Below are positions 12,981 through 23,452 of a stretch of DNA of 64,000 nucleotides, in pieces (the first letter of the stretch is position 1; every line of letters starts with the position of its first letter). The stretch is taken from positions 1-64,000 of the forward strand of contig CBFFRP010000352.1 of the NCBI GenBank assembly GCA_965644295.1, given 5' to 3'. Below the pieces are notes generated by a model that searched no databases, was not told the origin of the DNA, and saw only the letters and a program-made list of their open reading frames with translations. Source of the stretch: Paraphysomonas bandaiensis. Its lineage: Eukaryota; Chrysophyceae. The translations under genes and the position numbers were made by a program.

Positions 12981-13085
12981 TTACATTCATACATACATAC
13001 ATACATACATACATACATACATACATACATACATACATACATACATACATACATACATACATACATACATACATACATACATACA

Positions 13086-13147
<62 letters not shown>

Positions 13148-13343
13148 CATACATACATACATACATACATACATACATACATACATACATACATACATAC
13201 ATACATACATACATACATACATACATACATACATACATACATACATACATACATACATACATACATACATACATACATACATACATACATACATACATAC
13301 ATACATACATACATACATACATACATACATACATACATACATA
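12802..13343. repeat. ATAC/CATA tetranucleotide microsatellite, about 540 bp
   Basis: Nearly pure (ATAC)n with few interruptions: one CTAC near 12932 and two CATATTTACAT interruptions, near 12977 and 13112. It opens false frames on both strands (repeating YVCM or IHTY). A second array of the same motif is at 53919-54369. Confidence 0.97.
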
Positions 13344-14009
13344 ATCAAATCCTCATATACGAACTTCTAGTTAACGAATTTTCACTCTCAGTATTTCGCT
13401 TTAAGCATCATGACATTGTAAGTTGGAACTGAATTATGTGCTGGAACTCCAGAGGTTATTGATGAATTGGAGAGGAACAATAAAACCGAGATGATCCTGT
13501 GGAGTATGGAGATGAAGGACATGTTGAATTTGGAGGCTAATCTTTCCATGTTAATTGATTAAGGGGCAGCCAGTGGATTTTATTTCGCTGGTCGCAAGTA
13601 CGAAAAGAAATATATAAAAGAAGGAGAATTAACAGGCAGGTTGTACAAGCTACATTTGAGCAATGAATGTTCGTTTATATGAACCAACGCAAAGCAAAGA
13701 GGGAATGACCATTCCGCAAACTCGATCCTTCGCCATGTAAAGTGCGGTATTATTGAGCAATTTAATGATACTGTCACTTCATCTCGTGCATACTACTGAT
13801 ATGAAACAGACTGCTACTCTACAAAACTGACTCTTATCACACGACATAGAGCACTGTTGTTGCTTGTACGTCAGTGCTTAATGTATTACACTTTAGTCAC
13901 GTAGTACTGGACTATACTTTTCATACTTCTGGTGTTTCCATCGCACCCCTGCGTGCAAGTTTCTCTCCCTGCAGTTTCGCACCACCCTGTATCTTTTATA
14001 TATAATAAT
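13344..14009. other. Spacer without recognisable gene
   Basis: No coding signal. The words GACATGTTGAATTTGGAGGC near 13520 resemble a stretch near 20376, too short to call a repeat family. Confidence 0.5.
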
Positions 14010-14850
14010 TACTTATCCCATTTTGTCTCAAAAAAAGCTTTTTTTGACCTGATTTTGACTCAACAGGGCGCTCATATCAGCACCGGGCAAATATAGACAT
14101 TCAACTTCAATATTCGGTTCAACAGAAGCTCACTTCTATCTTCATTATGATAATGACAGTCATATGTACGTGATTTCATTATAGTACACAATTATAGAGA
14201 AACCACAATCATGAGCCAAATATCAAGAGCAGATCATCTAACACTCCAGGTTATATTCCATCCTTCGACTGCTGTAGAAAATCACAACGATGTCAGTGCA
14301 AGTGATCTGTCTTCATATCCAGGACTTCGAAACAACTTCAAGAATATTACAGGAGAGTTTAAGTACCATATCTGATGCTATATAGGTGGTTAGGAGCAGT
14401 GACACCCAGTTCTTTCAGGGTTTGAGCCATATCGTGCTTCTCAGGATATTGTGTGTCTCATATCATACACACATCTTTCGATCAGGTGCAACTTGCAGAG
14501 GTAAAGCCTGCTGTATATAAATGTGATGATGATGCTAATTAAGGCAATAAGAGGCATCTCTTTCACCTTCAACTGTTTTCATTTATCATCACACTTACAG
14601 TGTATACATATCATTGATTTGAAACTATATGAGTTCTCATTTGTGTTATTAATGTTAATCAAGGAACATCTATTTCTTAATACAGCAAGCATGCTACAAA
14701 TAGCTATACAATCTAATATTAACTTTTCAACGTCATGAGGATAAGCTACAATTTAACCTAGGGATAAGGAGTATCGTCCCTTGTCAAAATTTTGAACGCG
14801 GGACGATATAGCCTCCTTATTGCCCGTGGTTAAATATAACTATACTTTTT
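14010..14850 (+). repeat. Dispersed repeat family H, copy 1, with hairpin end
   Basis: An approximately 840-bp non-coding module. It begins near CCCATTTTGTCTCAAAAAAA, passes ATATTCGGTTCAACAGAAGC and CTCATATCATACACACATC, and ends with a near-perfect hairpin at 14764-14822 (AAGGAGTATCGTCCC paired with GGGACGATATAGCCTCCTT). Related copies lie at 43640-45200 (plus strand) and 59700-60770 (minus strand), with a fragment near 31430-31610. No open frame survives in common, so it looks like a non-autonomous mobile element. Confidence 0.75.
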
Positions 14851-15964
14851 ATATTATTAGCATACTTATAATAAAAAAATAGCCTATGGCGCAATTGCTT
14901 TAGTGGAATTAAGGAAAATAGATTAAGTTTAATTTATAGAATAGTTTGTGAGTTGAAAATCTAAGCCAACGCGCCTACTATGGTGTGGCTATGGTGATAT
15001 AAATAAGTGGTGAGGCAATATAACTGTGGGGATTATATGGCCTCATTATTTTTAATACCTACTAGTACCTACTACTATGCACTTAATCACTTAATCAGCA
15101 CCCAACAACGTCACACACGCTACATCAAAACAATGCATATCGCAACAGCACAGTTATAACAAATTATATAATCTTGTTGAGTGCAGATTGATTGATGTAA
15201 TGGTAGGTTGTGTTCCACTTTTTCGGATACGTAAGTAATGTACCATAAATAGGCAACCCGGTACTGTATTGTGAAGTAGTAGTAAGAGAATATTTACATC
15301 ATAAGAGCTGTAAATCATCTAGAAAAGAAGCCTCTCGCCTCCTGTTTTTTTGTATTTTAATAGAACCGCCAGTAGTAACCGAATAACCATGAGTATATAG
15401 TTTACTATTATATATACATAATATTCAAACGCGTACTTTTTAGCGAGTGTATGCATAGTGAACACATGGGTATATTGGCTTTTAAGCATTTTACTTATTT
15501 AGATCTGAAAGGAGAGTTATGTTCTTAGAATAGATACATAATTATTATTGCATAAGCAATTATGCATTGTCATGTAAAATACATCAACTTCTTTCATTGT
15601 CACACTCTGATTTCCGTATCTTGAATCATCATGGTACTTCAGTTTCACAGTTATATCTATGTAGCTATATAGTACTTTGACTATGTCTTACAGTTTTCTC
15701 ACATTGTATTAACGAATTCTACATCTCTATCTATGTATTTCCACAGAGTATTTACTATTTAGATTATGTCTCAGGATGTTGTCCGGCATCGTTGCTTCAA
15801 TTGCTGCACATATCAAATGCTACTTGAGACGATTCAAAACTATAGGCTCTACAAGAAGTAGCTTTTTACTCGTCATCCAATAATATAAAATCCAATATTG
15901 AGTTTGACATGCAACGGAGTTTCCCTCCGAAAACGAAACGAACGTGCCTACTAACCACTACTGC
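14851..15964. other. Spacer without recognisable gene
   Basis: AT-rich, no coding or RNA signal that I can support. It contains the words CAATTGCTTTAGTGGAATTAAGG near 14894, also seen near 8790 in shorter form. Confidence 0.5.
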
Positions 15965-17025
15965 TTAATCTGTCTTCAGACTAAATAATTCCGTAGTAAT
16001 TCCAGTTTTTTTAATGAGCTTGATCTCGACAGAATCACCAGTGTATATGTCTCTCTCAGTTGCAGTCACAAAAACATCCTTGATAATCGCCACCGCTTCA
16101 TCAGCAGTCAATCTGTGATTCGGATCGTGGCGGTTTTTGTGTCCAATCTGTGAATTGTCATCGTAACATGTCATGCAATAGAAAATATAATCTTACAAGA
16201 TTGTCCAATATGGGCATGATAAAATTCTGGCCAGATCCCATGGCGCCATATTCATCACGCTTAAAGGAGCCGATGGCATCATACCCATACACAGCCCCAC
16301 GACCTGAGATGTTGTGAGATGTCGAAAGAGTTACAAAGGTAGAAAAAATAATATTGAATGCCAAAAGTACGCACCTTCTTCATCCAGGCCAGCAACCAAG
16401 CAGAAGCAATAATACGGAAAGAACCGGCGGTAATATAGCGTCACACTTAGAAGTTGCGCAGCCGCGCTAGTACTCATTACTTTGTTGTTACCGTGCTCAT
16501 ACCTGTACACAGAATTAACATATCCATATAAATATCAGTCATACATACTGTGTAAGTCGAGCAGAAAGAATCCTTCTCAAAGTGTCCACATCTGTCATAC
16601 ATCCAGCGGTTGCTAACACGGTCTTGTCAGTCCTACAAGATGTCGTCATTAAGAATAATCTTTAAATTCAAAAAACAAAGCATAGTAGACACTAACATTT
16701 CATATAGCTTTGTTTGGTTTCTAGATAAGATTTCATATCCCGTGCTCATTCTTGTACATCCTGCAGCGATAGCAAAGTCCTCACCTGCAATGACGACCGT
16801 GGTCCTGGTACAGATGGTTAGTTGCAAGCAATATAGGACAATAATAGCTACCCTCCGTTAAAATCATACGGTTCGAATCTGCGCTCTAAAGGGGTTGTTT
16901 TTGCCGAATCAATTTCTACAGCCTGTAAAGGGAGTTCAACAGCACCGTCTGTACTCCAAATATACGCACTGTCCAAAGCAGTATAAGCTACGGTCAAATA
17001 ACACAACAACGCACCTCGATGACAT
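15965..17025 (-). CDS. Proteasome subunit beta-6 (PSMB1 type)
   Basis: Non-catalytic beta subunit of the 20S proteasome core. Seven exons: 17025-17015, 16968-16852, 16804-16697, 16632-16549, 16502-16375, 16303-16197 and 16147-15965, giving 245 aa (human PSMB1 is 241). The first exon codes only 11 nt. The protein reads [23 protein letters not shown] near the start, then [27 protein letters not shown], and the C-terminal signature [16 protein letters not shown]. As in all beta-6 subunits, the N-terminal catalytic threonine is absent, which is normal. Introns are 46-71 nt. The start ATG lies 194 bp from that of PUS7 on the other strand. Confidence 0.95.
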
Positions 17026-17219
17026 CACGTCCCCTATTTAAGAAAAGATAATGCCTTGAGCTTGTTCTCCTTAGAGTCAATAATGCAGAACAAGTGAGCA
17101 CTGAGGCCGCCTGGTCAGATACAATGACAGAGAGTGCTGCTAGTACGTAGTATACCGGTATATACACTGCTGTAGGCTGTAGGGCAATCAGTCCAGTGAA
17201 CTGGCCACTACTTCCCTGC
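17026..17219. promoter_or_regulatory. Bidirectional promoter of PSMB1 and PUS7
   Basis: Only 194 bp lie between two divergent start codons, so both promoters must share it or overlap transcripts. It holds the perfect 12-bp palindrome TATACCGGTATA at 17151-17162, also found at 28539 and 54438. Promoter function is inferred from position. Confidence 0.55.
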
Positions 17220-19257
17220 ATGGAGAAGCTGCACGTGTTCCACATGCAATCCACAGGCAGTAGTAACTCTAATATGACTATTACAGAGGCAACGGTTGGT
17301 ATTTCCTCATTTGCTAACGAATGTATTTCCTTCTCGGGAGTAGTTAAGCAAGTAATGCGTTGAGTTTGTTTCACGATTGATATTGAGAGTTTTTTTTCAG
17401 ATATGCTCAGACTTTATTGTACGAGAAGTACACAGGGATGGTACTATTGCTAGAATTAATGATGAAAGCTTCGATCAAATGGTGTCAGAGTCTTCAGTGG
17501 ACGAGGAATTGTTGAATGCGGCCAAACTGTCAGGCTATTTGAGTGAGCTTCTCACACTAGACTGCAAAGAATCTTTGCGATTATTGGAATTCTTAAAACA
17601 GTGTGTGAATCGTGATGATAGCTGCTCTACTTACTTTACAGTTCCCTGTCCGTCCAGAGATATTCGAACCCAGGCACACAACAGCGTAAAGAATTGTTTG
17701 AGTGTACGGAATAGCCGATAATAATACCGGTGTTTTATTAATTTGCAATACAGAAAGCAATAGAGTCAGACACTGTAAAGATTGAAGGAATTCAATACCT
17801 GCGGTTGAATGCACGGCACAAGATCTCCACTCAACGATCTCGTAAACGACCCCGCGAGAACCCCGTTCCAGGTTCTGGGGAGTACCTACAGTTCCAACTA
17901 TTGAAAGAGGGGATTGATACGATATCTGCAGTTCATCATATTTCGAGGTGCACAGGTGTCAAACACAGTGCTATTGGGTATGCTGGTGTGAAAGACAAAC
18001 GAGCTGTTACAGTACAATGGATGACAGTACACAACTGCAAAGCCTCAGTTTTGCGTCAAGTCACTCACCCGAAGGGCGCAACTATATGCTTGGGAGATTT
18101 ACGCTATGGTGTGTAATGCGTTATGTAAAACACAGACTTGATATGACATTGTCTTTATGATTTCAGTAAATGCTCCTCTGCATCTTGGAGACTTGAGCGG
18201 CAATCGATTTGAAGTTACTCTACGAGAGGTGTCTGCGGGTATGGATGCTGTGTCATCAGCATGCGATGGACTAATGGCAAATGGATTTATCAATTACTAC
18301 GGCCTGCAGAGATTTGGCTCTACTGGAGTGGGATCACATGTAATAGGCCGACACATATTGCGGTGTGAATGGCGTGAAGCTATCAATACAATATATGCCC
18401 AAAGTACTTCAGATAGCAAAGGCGTAAAAGAAATGAAGGAAAAAGTTTCCCAAGGGTTGTATGCTGAAGCTATGGAAAGGTGTCCACAACGTGGGTATTT
18501 AGCAGAGCGACGTGTGCTAGAAGGCTTGTTACGAGATGATAAGGATGCTTTTGGTGCGTTACAGAGGATACCTCGATCCGTTAGATTAATGTATATCCAC
18601 GCTACTCAGAGCTATTTTTGGAATTTGGCAGCCAGTCATCGTATTAGTTCTTACGGTAGTTCAAATTGCGTTGAGGGAGATCTTGTAATATTGACTGATG
18701 AGACTGCCTTTTCCACAACCGGCGCTGATGACGGCAGCAGTACTCGGGTTGTAACTGTCTCTCAAGATGATTTAAAAACTAATCGATTTAGTATACATGA
18801 TGTAGTCATCCCCATTGTGGGATCAGAGTCGCTTTTCCCCACTAACTCAACTGGATGTTACTTGCGTAAACTCCTTGCGGATTGGGGAATTGACCATGAG
18901 AATATAGGCACCCACCCAATGTTTTCTATCAAAGGATCTTACAGAAATCTCATTGTGCATCCAAGAGAATTTCACTGGAAGGCAGTCGATCGTGATGTGG
19001 ATTCAACGCCAAGAGATATAACAGCGCTGAGGCGACAAGGACTCCAGAAGCGCAACAAGGCGTTGGAAGCTGTAAGTTTAGCAACTGCGTCAACGCTGGG
19101 TCCAATGTTTGCAGTGCTGCTGCATTTCACTCTTCCTCCTGGGTCTTACGCTACCATGCTCCTGAGAGAGCTACTGAAATTCACGAATACACCTGATGGA
19201 ATACCTGTAGAGAATACTGATGTTAATGATAGTGGCAATGATGATGATATGCTCTGA
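17220..19257 (+). CDS. tRNA pseudouridine synthase, TruD/PUS7 family
   Basis: Isomerises uridine to pseudouridine in tRNA and other RNAs. Four exons (17220-17351, 17401-17703, 17754-18108, 18167-19257) encode 626 aa. Exon 1 supplies FSGVVKQ, which joins ICSDFIVREV to make the family's N-terminal signature. The catalytic loop AGVKDKRAVTVQW holds the presumed catalytic Asp near residue 226. NGFINYYGLQRFG and FTLPPGSYATMLLRELLK are the other family blocks. An in-frame ATG at 17244 could be an alternative start; an upstream in-frame stop near 17147 limits extension. AATAAA at 19258-19263 immediately follows the stop codon. The 3' end faces the palindrome field. Confidence 0.94.
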
Positions 19258-19329
19258 AATAAAGTTAAACAGCATCAATAATTAATATTTCTAACATTGA
19301 AATTTGTAGCAAATGCTAGAGTAAGAAAG

Positions 19330-20350
19330 GAAGTGAACTATCATCGGTGGACCTCAACCTATAGGAGACATATAGGTACTTTATTAATTAAATCTCCTGG
19401 TACCTATTAGGAACTTGTCTAGTACCTATAGGTACATTTTAGCTCAATAGGTAGCACCTGTACCAGCTTCAGATAGGACCACCTATAGGTGGGTCCTATT
19501 TCTTGGTACCTAATAATTGCATTAGGAACCCCTATTAGGCATTACCTTTTTGACCTATAGGTACTAAGCAAGTTCCTAATAGTGACCTATAGGCACAAAC
19601 AAGTTCCTAATACGGACCTATAGGTACGACCTATACGTGTCCTATAGGTACTAAAACGTTCCTAGTAGGTACTTATCGGTACCTGTAGGTACTACCTATT
19701 CTTGCTACCTATAGGTGGCAAGACCAGCTATAGGTAGGTCCTATTTATTGGTATCTAATATTTGTATTAGCAACCCCTATATTGATAGTGAAGGTGACGG
19801 CATGTAATTCCTCTATAATTTATATTTCCCTGCTTACTTAAGTGACGTGAATAGTCATTTTTCACAACTATAGTACAACTTACTGATAATGGAATTGATT
19901 GCTAGCCAGATAGACACTGTGCTTTATCCGTCCTAGGTAGATAGGCTATCTGTCCTATACTTCTTATAGGTAATGTGGGCTAGCACCTATAGGTAGATGA
20001 CAACTAACCTATAGGTAATACCTAGGGCCGAGATACCTATAGGTATGATGTTATGGTACCTATAGGTAATACCTACGGCTGAGGCACCTATAGGCATGAT
20101 GTTGTGGTCCCTATAGTTAACGTGCGCTAGCATCTATAGGTAGATGACAACTAACCTATAGGTAATACCTACGGCTGAGGCACCTTTAGGTAATGTGGGC
20201 TAGCACCTATTGGTAGATGACAACTAACCTATAGGTAATACCTACGGTCGAGGTACCTATAGGTGGTGAGCTATAGGTAGGGTTGCTAGGAATACCTACA
20301 GGTAGGTACCTAATAGGTATGCATGAAGTACCTATAGGTACCTAATATGG
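19330..20350. repeat. ACCTATAGGT palindrome field
   Basis: About 1 kb of non-coding DNA with roughly 13 exact copies of the 10-bp palindrome ACCTATAGGT and many one-base variants (CCTATAGG, GGTACCTAATAGG). Between 19975 and 20290 they sit in a higher-order unit: GGGCTAGCACCTATAGGTAG, GATGACAACTAACC, TATAGGTAATACCTA, GGCTGAGGTACC. The unit repeats about three times. The left half (19350-19740) has a looser arrangement mixed with TTCCTAATA words. It lies between two convergent genes. Confidence 0.9.
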
Positions 20351-20570
20351 CCCACCGATGCATTCAGAATTTCAAGACATGTTAAATTTAGAGGCATGAT
20401 TACCATCGCTCGTTTGTCATTAAATGCGAACAGCACAGCAAGGCCAGTAATTTCACTCCAGTCAACGATATCTATCTATATAACTTATCGTGATTCATTA
20501 ATATAGGAACTAGTAGTGAGTAAGATAAACGATATGTAATAGTGCTATGTATTATATATTTAATTGGAAA

Positions 20571-20798
20571 CTAATTTTCTACACCTTTCCGTCCTGCAAT
20601 TATGTCTCGAACAATCCGTTCCTTCTCTCCGACAAATACATCAGGACCAACCATCATAAATAGCCCTCCTTGTACCATAATGGTTCCTAAGACAGACTAT
20701 ATAGCAAATATTAGTGCCAATAGTTACAATGTTCACGGATTCCTTACCACTATAATTTTTCCTTGAAGCGAAAGCTTCCTCCAAACTTTGCTGCCCAT
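20571..20798 (-). CDS. Small single-pass membrane protein, 58 aa
   Basis: Two short exons, 20798-20748 and 20696-20571, joined by a 51-nt GT-AG intron in phase 0. The protein starts MGSKVWRKLSLQGKIIVSVL, has one hydrophobic segment at about residues 15-33, and ends VGEKERIVRDIIAGRKGVEN. An in-frame TAA seven codons upstream of the ATG fixes the start. Size, the short basic N-terminus and the charged tail with VRDI vaguely recall mitochondrial assembly factors of the PET117 kind, but I would not assign it. It was found only by splicing, since each exon is too short to stand out. It starts head to head with the kinase gene. Confidence 0.6.
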
Positions 20799-21229
20799 TT
20801 TAAACGATAGATGAAGTTAATACACTTCCGCTGTAAAGACAGTTGATATCAATTGGCGTAGATGGAACTATGATGATTGTATGAACTCCAGAACTGTATA
20901 CTGGCCCGGATGTGTATATTCCGAACGGTACGTGTATACAGCAGTCTAGACTTCATATACATGTATGTTGGAATGTATGTATGTATGTAGCCTAGCGTAT
21001 GTATGTATGTAGCGTATGTATGTATATACATGTGTATGTATGCATGTATGTATGTATGCATGCATGTACATATGTCTGTATGCGTATCTATCTATACGTA
21101 TGCTTGATACCAACCAGGCAGTATGCTGCATGGCATATATACCTAAATTTCGCATATAAGCTAACGAGAACAGAGCTTACAACGGTGTAGTTTCTGGTGG
21201 TGAAGTGAAGCTTCTGAATTTATTTCATC
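20799..21229. promoter_or_regulatory. Divergent upstream region with GTAT minisatellite
   Basis: A 431-bp gap between two divergent starts. A short, impure (GTAT)n tract lies at about 20964-21070. No other feature is recognised; promoter role inferred. Confidence 0.35.
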
Positions 21230-23169
21230 ATGTCACTATTTCTTAAAGAGGAGGTAACAATCAGCGGACATCAACTGATAGTGAAGGAGCGGATTGCGGA
21301 AGGAGGATTTGGCTTTGTTGATCTTGTATGTAACCCACAAACAGGGCAAGAGTTTGTTGTAAGTGTTTACTAGTGAAGTTTGTGTTATTTTTATGGTTAC
21401 TATTTATAGTTAAAGCGATGCGGTATTCAACGACAAGAGAATTATGATACTGTAAATAAGGAAATTACCTTATTACGCCGTTTCAAAGATGTCCATATAG
21501 TTCATCTAATTGCATCAGAAACTGTTACCAATGGTGGTAAACGAGAGGCTCTTATTCTGCTCGAATATTGTCCTGGAGGTCATTTATTGACGAAGCTAAA
21601 TGCAAGACAAGGAAGTCCTCTTGCGTTGTCGGAAATATGCAGAATATTTGGCCAACTGCTGCGGGCTGTGCAACCTCTACATGCAAGCTCTCCTCCAGTT
21701 GTGCACCGGGACCTCAAACTCGAAAATGTCCTGTTCAGTTTGGATGGCTCTGTGAAGCTTTGTGACTTCGGATCTTGTGTGATGGGCTATGTCCCTGTGC
21801 GAACTCCTGAGGAAAAGTCCAAGGCGGAAGAGGTTATTAGCAAGGAAACCACCCAGATGTATAGAGCCCCTGAGATGGTGGACTTATACATCAGAGATGA
21901 ACTAACCGAGAAAACAGATATATGGGTGGGTATAAATCTACTCTCTTTTACTTGACATTATTATATACTATACTTTTAATTTTTCTGATGCATTATCCGC
22001 AGGCTCTGGGGTGCATTTTATACTGTCTATGTTTTATCACGCACCCATTCCAAGACGCTGGCAACCTCGGCATTCTTAGTGCTAAGATCAGTATGCCACA
22101 CAATACCTCTATTCCAGAAGACATGAAGATACTCATCATGCGACTGCTCGATATGGAACCGGAAGCCCGACCCAGTGTACCGCAAATTGCTGAAGCTATC
22201 AACGCAATCCTAACAGGAGCCCCGTTGCCTCCATATGAGTTGAGCGATATTGCAAAACAACGCAAACAAGAGCGAATCGATGCCCAGAATCGTCGTGCAC
22301 AGTTACAGAAGAAGAAGACTCCAAATGTGCTGCCTACACGTGAGCACGTCCCACTCGCTGCCAATTCTGTAGCGGCGCGCCGACTGGCAGCTAAAAGGGC
22401 AGGGGGCGGGGGGATTACTGAGGTGGCAGGGGCTATTCCTCATCCCGGTTACGCATCTAAGCCAAGTACTGCACCCACATCCTCAGCTCGGGAGGGAGGG
22501 TCTGATATGTTCTTCAGTACGGAGAGCAGTGAGCCTGCCCCTATTCGTCCTGCTGCTCCATCTACCTCTGATGGTCTAGATCTATTCGACTCATCTCCAG
22601 CTTCTTCGCAGGCAATGCCATCTCAATCCGCCACTGCGTCTAGTGCAAGCTTTTTTGATGATTTTGCAACCCCAGCTACTAATGCCAGCTCTCAGTCATC
22701 CGCTGACCCGTTTACAAGCAATGACTTCTTTTCTGCTGCATCGACTGCGCCTCAATCTAAAGCGCCTGCACCTTCTGCTGAATTTGATGCATTTGGAGAT
22801 TCTGCTCCCGTGGCATCTACAGGAAGCACATCAGGAACTGGGTCAGGCGGATTTGATGCCTTTGGTGGAGGAGATCTACTGAGTGATATGTCGTTTGCTA
22901 CTGCCCCCCCACAGTCGCAGGAGCAGAAGACGAAAGGGGTGCTCAGTCTTTTCGATACTCCTCAACAGGGCAGAGTTTTACCCGGACAGCACCATGATCC
23001 TTTTGCTACTATGGGAGGGCATGGAGGTGGGTACAACCAACAAGGAATGTATGGTATGCCGCAGCAGTATCAACAAGGGAGAGGTATGCCGGGCGTGGGG
23101 ATAAGACCACAGCAGATGCAACAGCAGGAGGAAGACCCCTTTGGATCTCTCGGCGTTCTCAAGAAGTGA
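21230..23169 (+). CDS. NAK-family Ser/Thr kinase (AAK1/GAK/Ark-Prk type)
   Basis: Endocytic adaptor-associated kinase by family. Three exons (21230-21358, 21410-21925, 22003-23169) encode 603 aa. The kinase domain begins IAEGGFGFVDLV, has the ATP lysine in LKRCG (about K45), the loop HRDLKLENVLF (D about 144), CDFGSC (D about 162), and the NAK-type activation end TTQMYRAPEMVDLY followed by DIWALGCILY. After about residue 310 the protein becomes Ser/Ala/Gln-rich and carries DPF motifs (DPFTSNDFF, DPFATMG, DPFGSLG) plus FFDDF and DLFDSS. These are classic AP-2/clathrin adaptor-binding peptides. Together they fit a regulator of clathrin-mediated endocytosis. Confidence 0.93.
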
Positions 23170-23452
23170 GCACAAGTATCTCTATTGCAATGAATTAATC
23201 TGGCATTTGTGGAGGCGTAGTAATTATGGGTGAACATGCGCCTTCAACAGTGTTTCATTTTTTAGTAAATGCTTCTGTTTGTTCTCTATATTTTGTCTCA
23301 AGTAATAAGGAACTGATTGATAAAGTAACACACTTTTATTTACGATTGGTGGTTGGGTATTTTAGAATTTAGCATATATATCGCTTGCAGCCGTATAATT
23401 TACGACGTAATTTCGTACAGAAGCGCACGCAAAATAAAATTACACAACAATA

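Noticed and set aside
12683-13370. Long open frames on both strands made of repeating YVCM or IHTY residues
   Set aside because: They are the unavoidable translation of an ATAC microsatellite, which has no stop in most frames. The same applies to 53838-54680.
16994-17374. A 126-codon minus-strand frame across the PSMB1-PUS7 promoter
   Set aside because: It overlaps the first exons of two well-supported genes on both strands and has no family resemblance.
19330-20350. The palindrome field as a CRISPR array
   Set aside because: Repeats are 10-bp palindromes with recurring rather than unique spacers, there are no cas genes, and the window is eukaryotic.
20849-21190. Open frames in the GTAT-rich part of the small-protein/kinase promoter
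   Set aside because: They are translations of a short GTAT/ATAC minisatellite.
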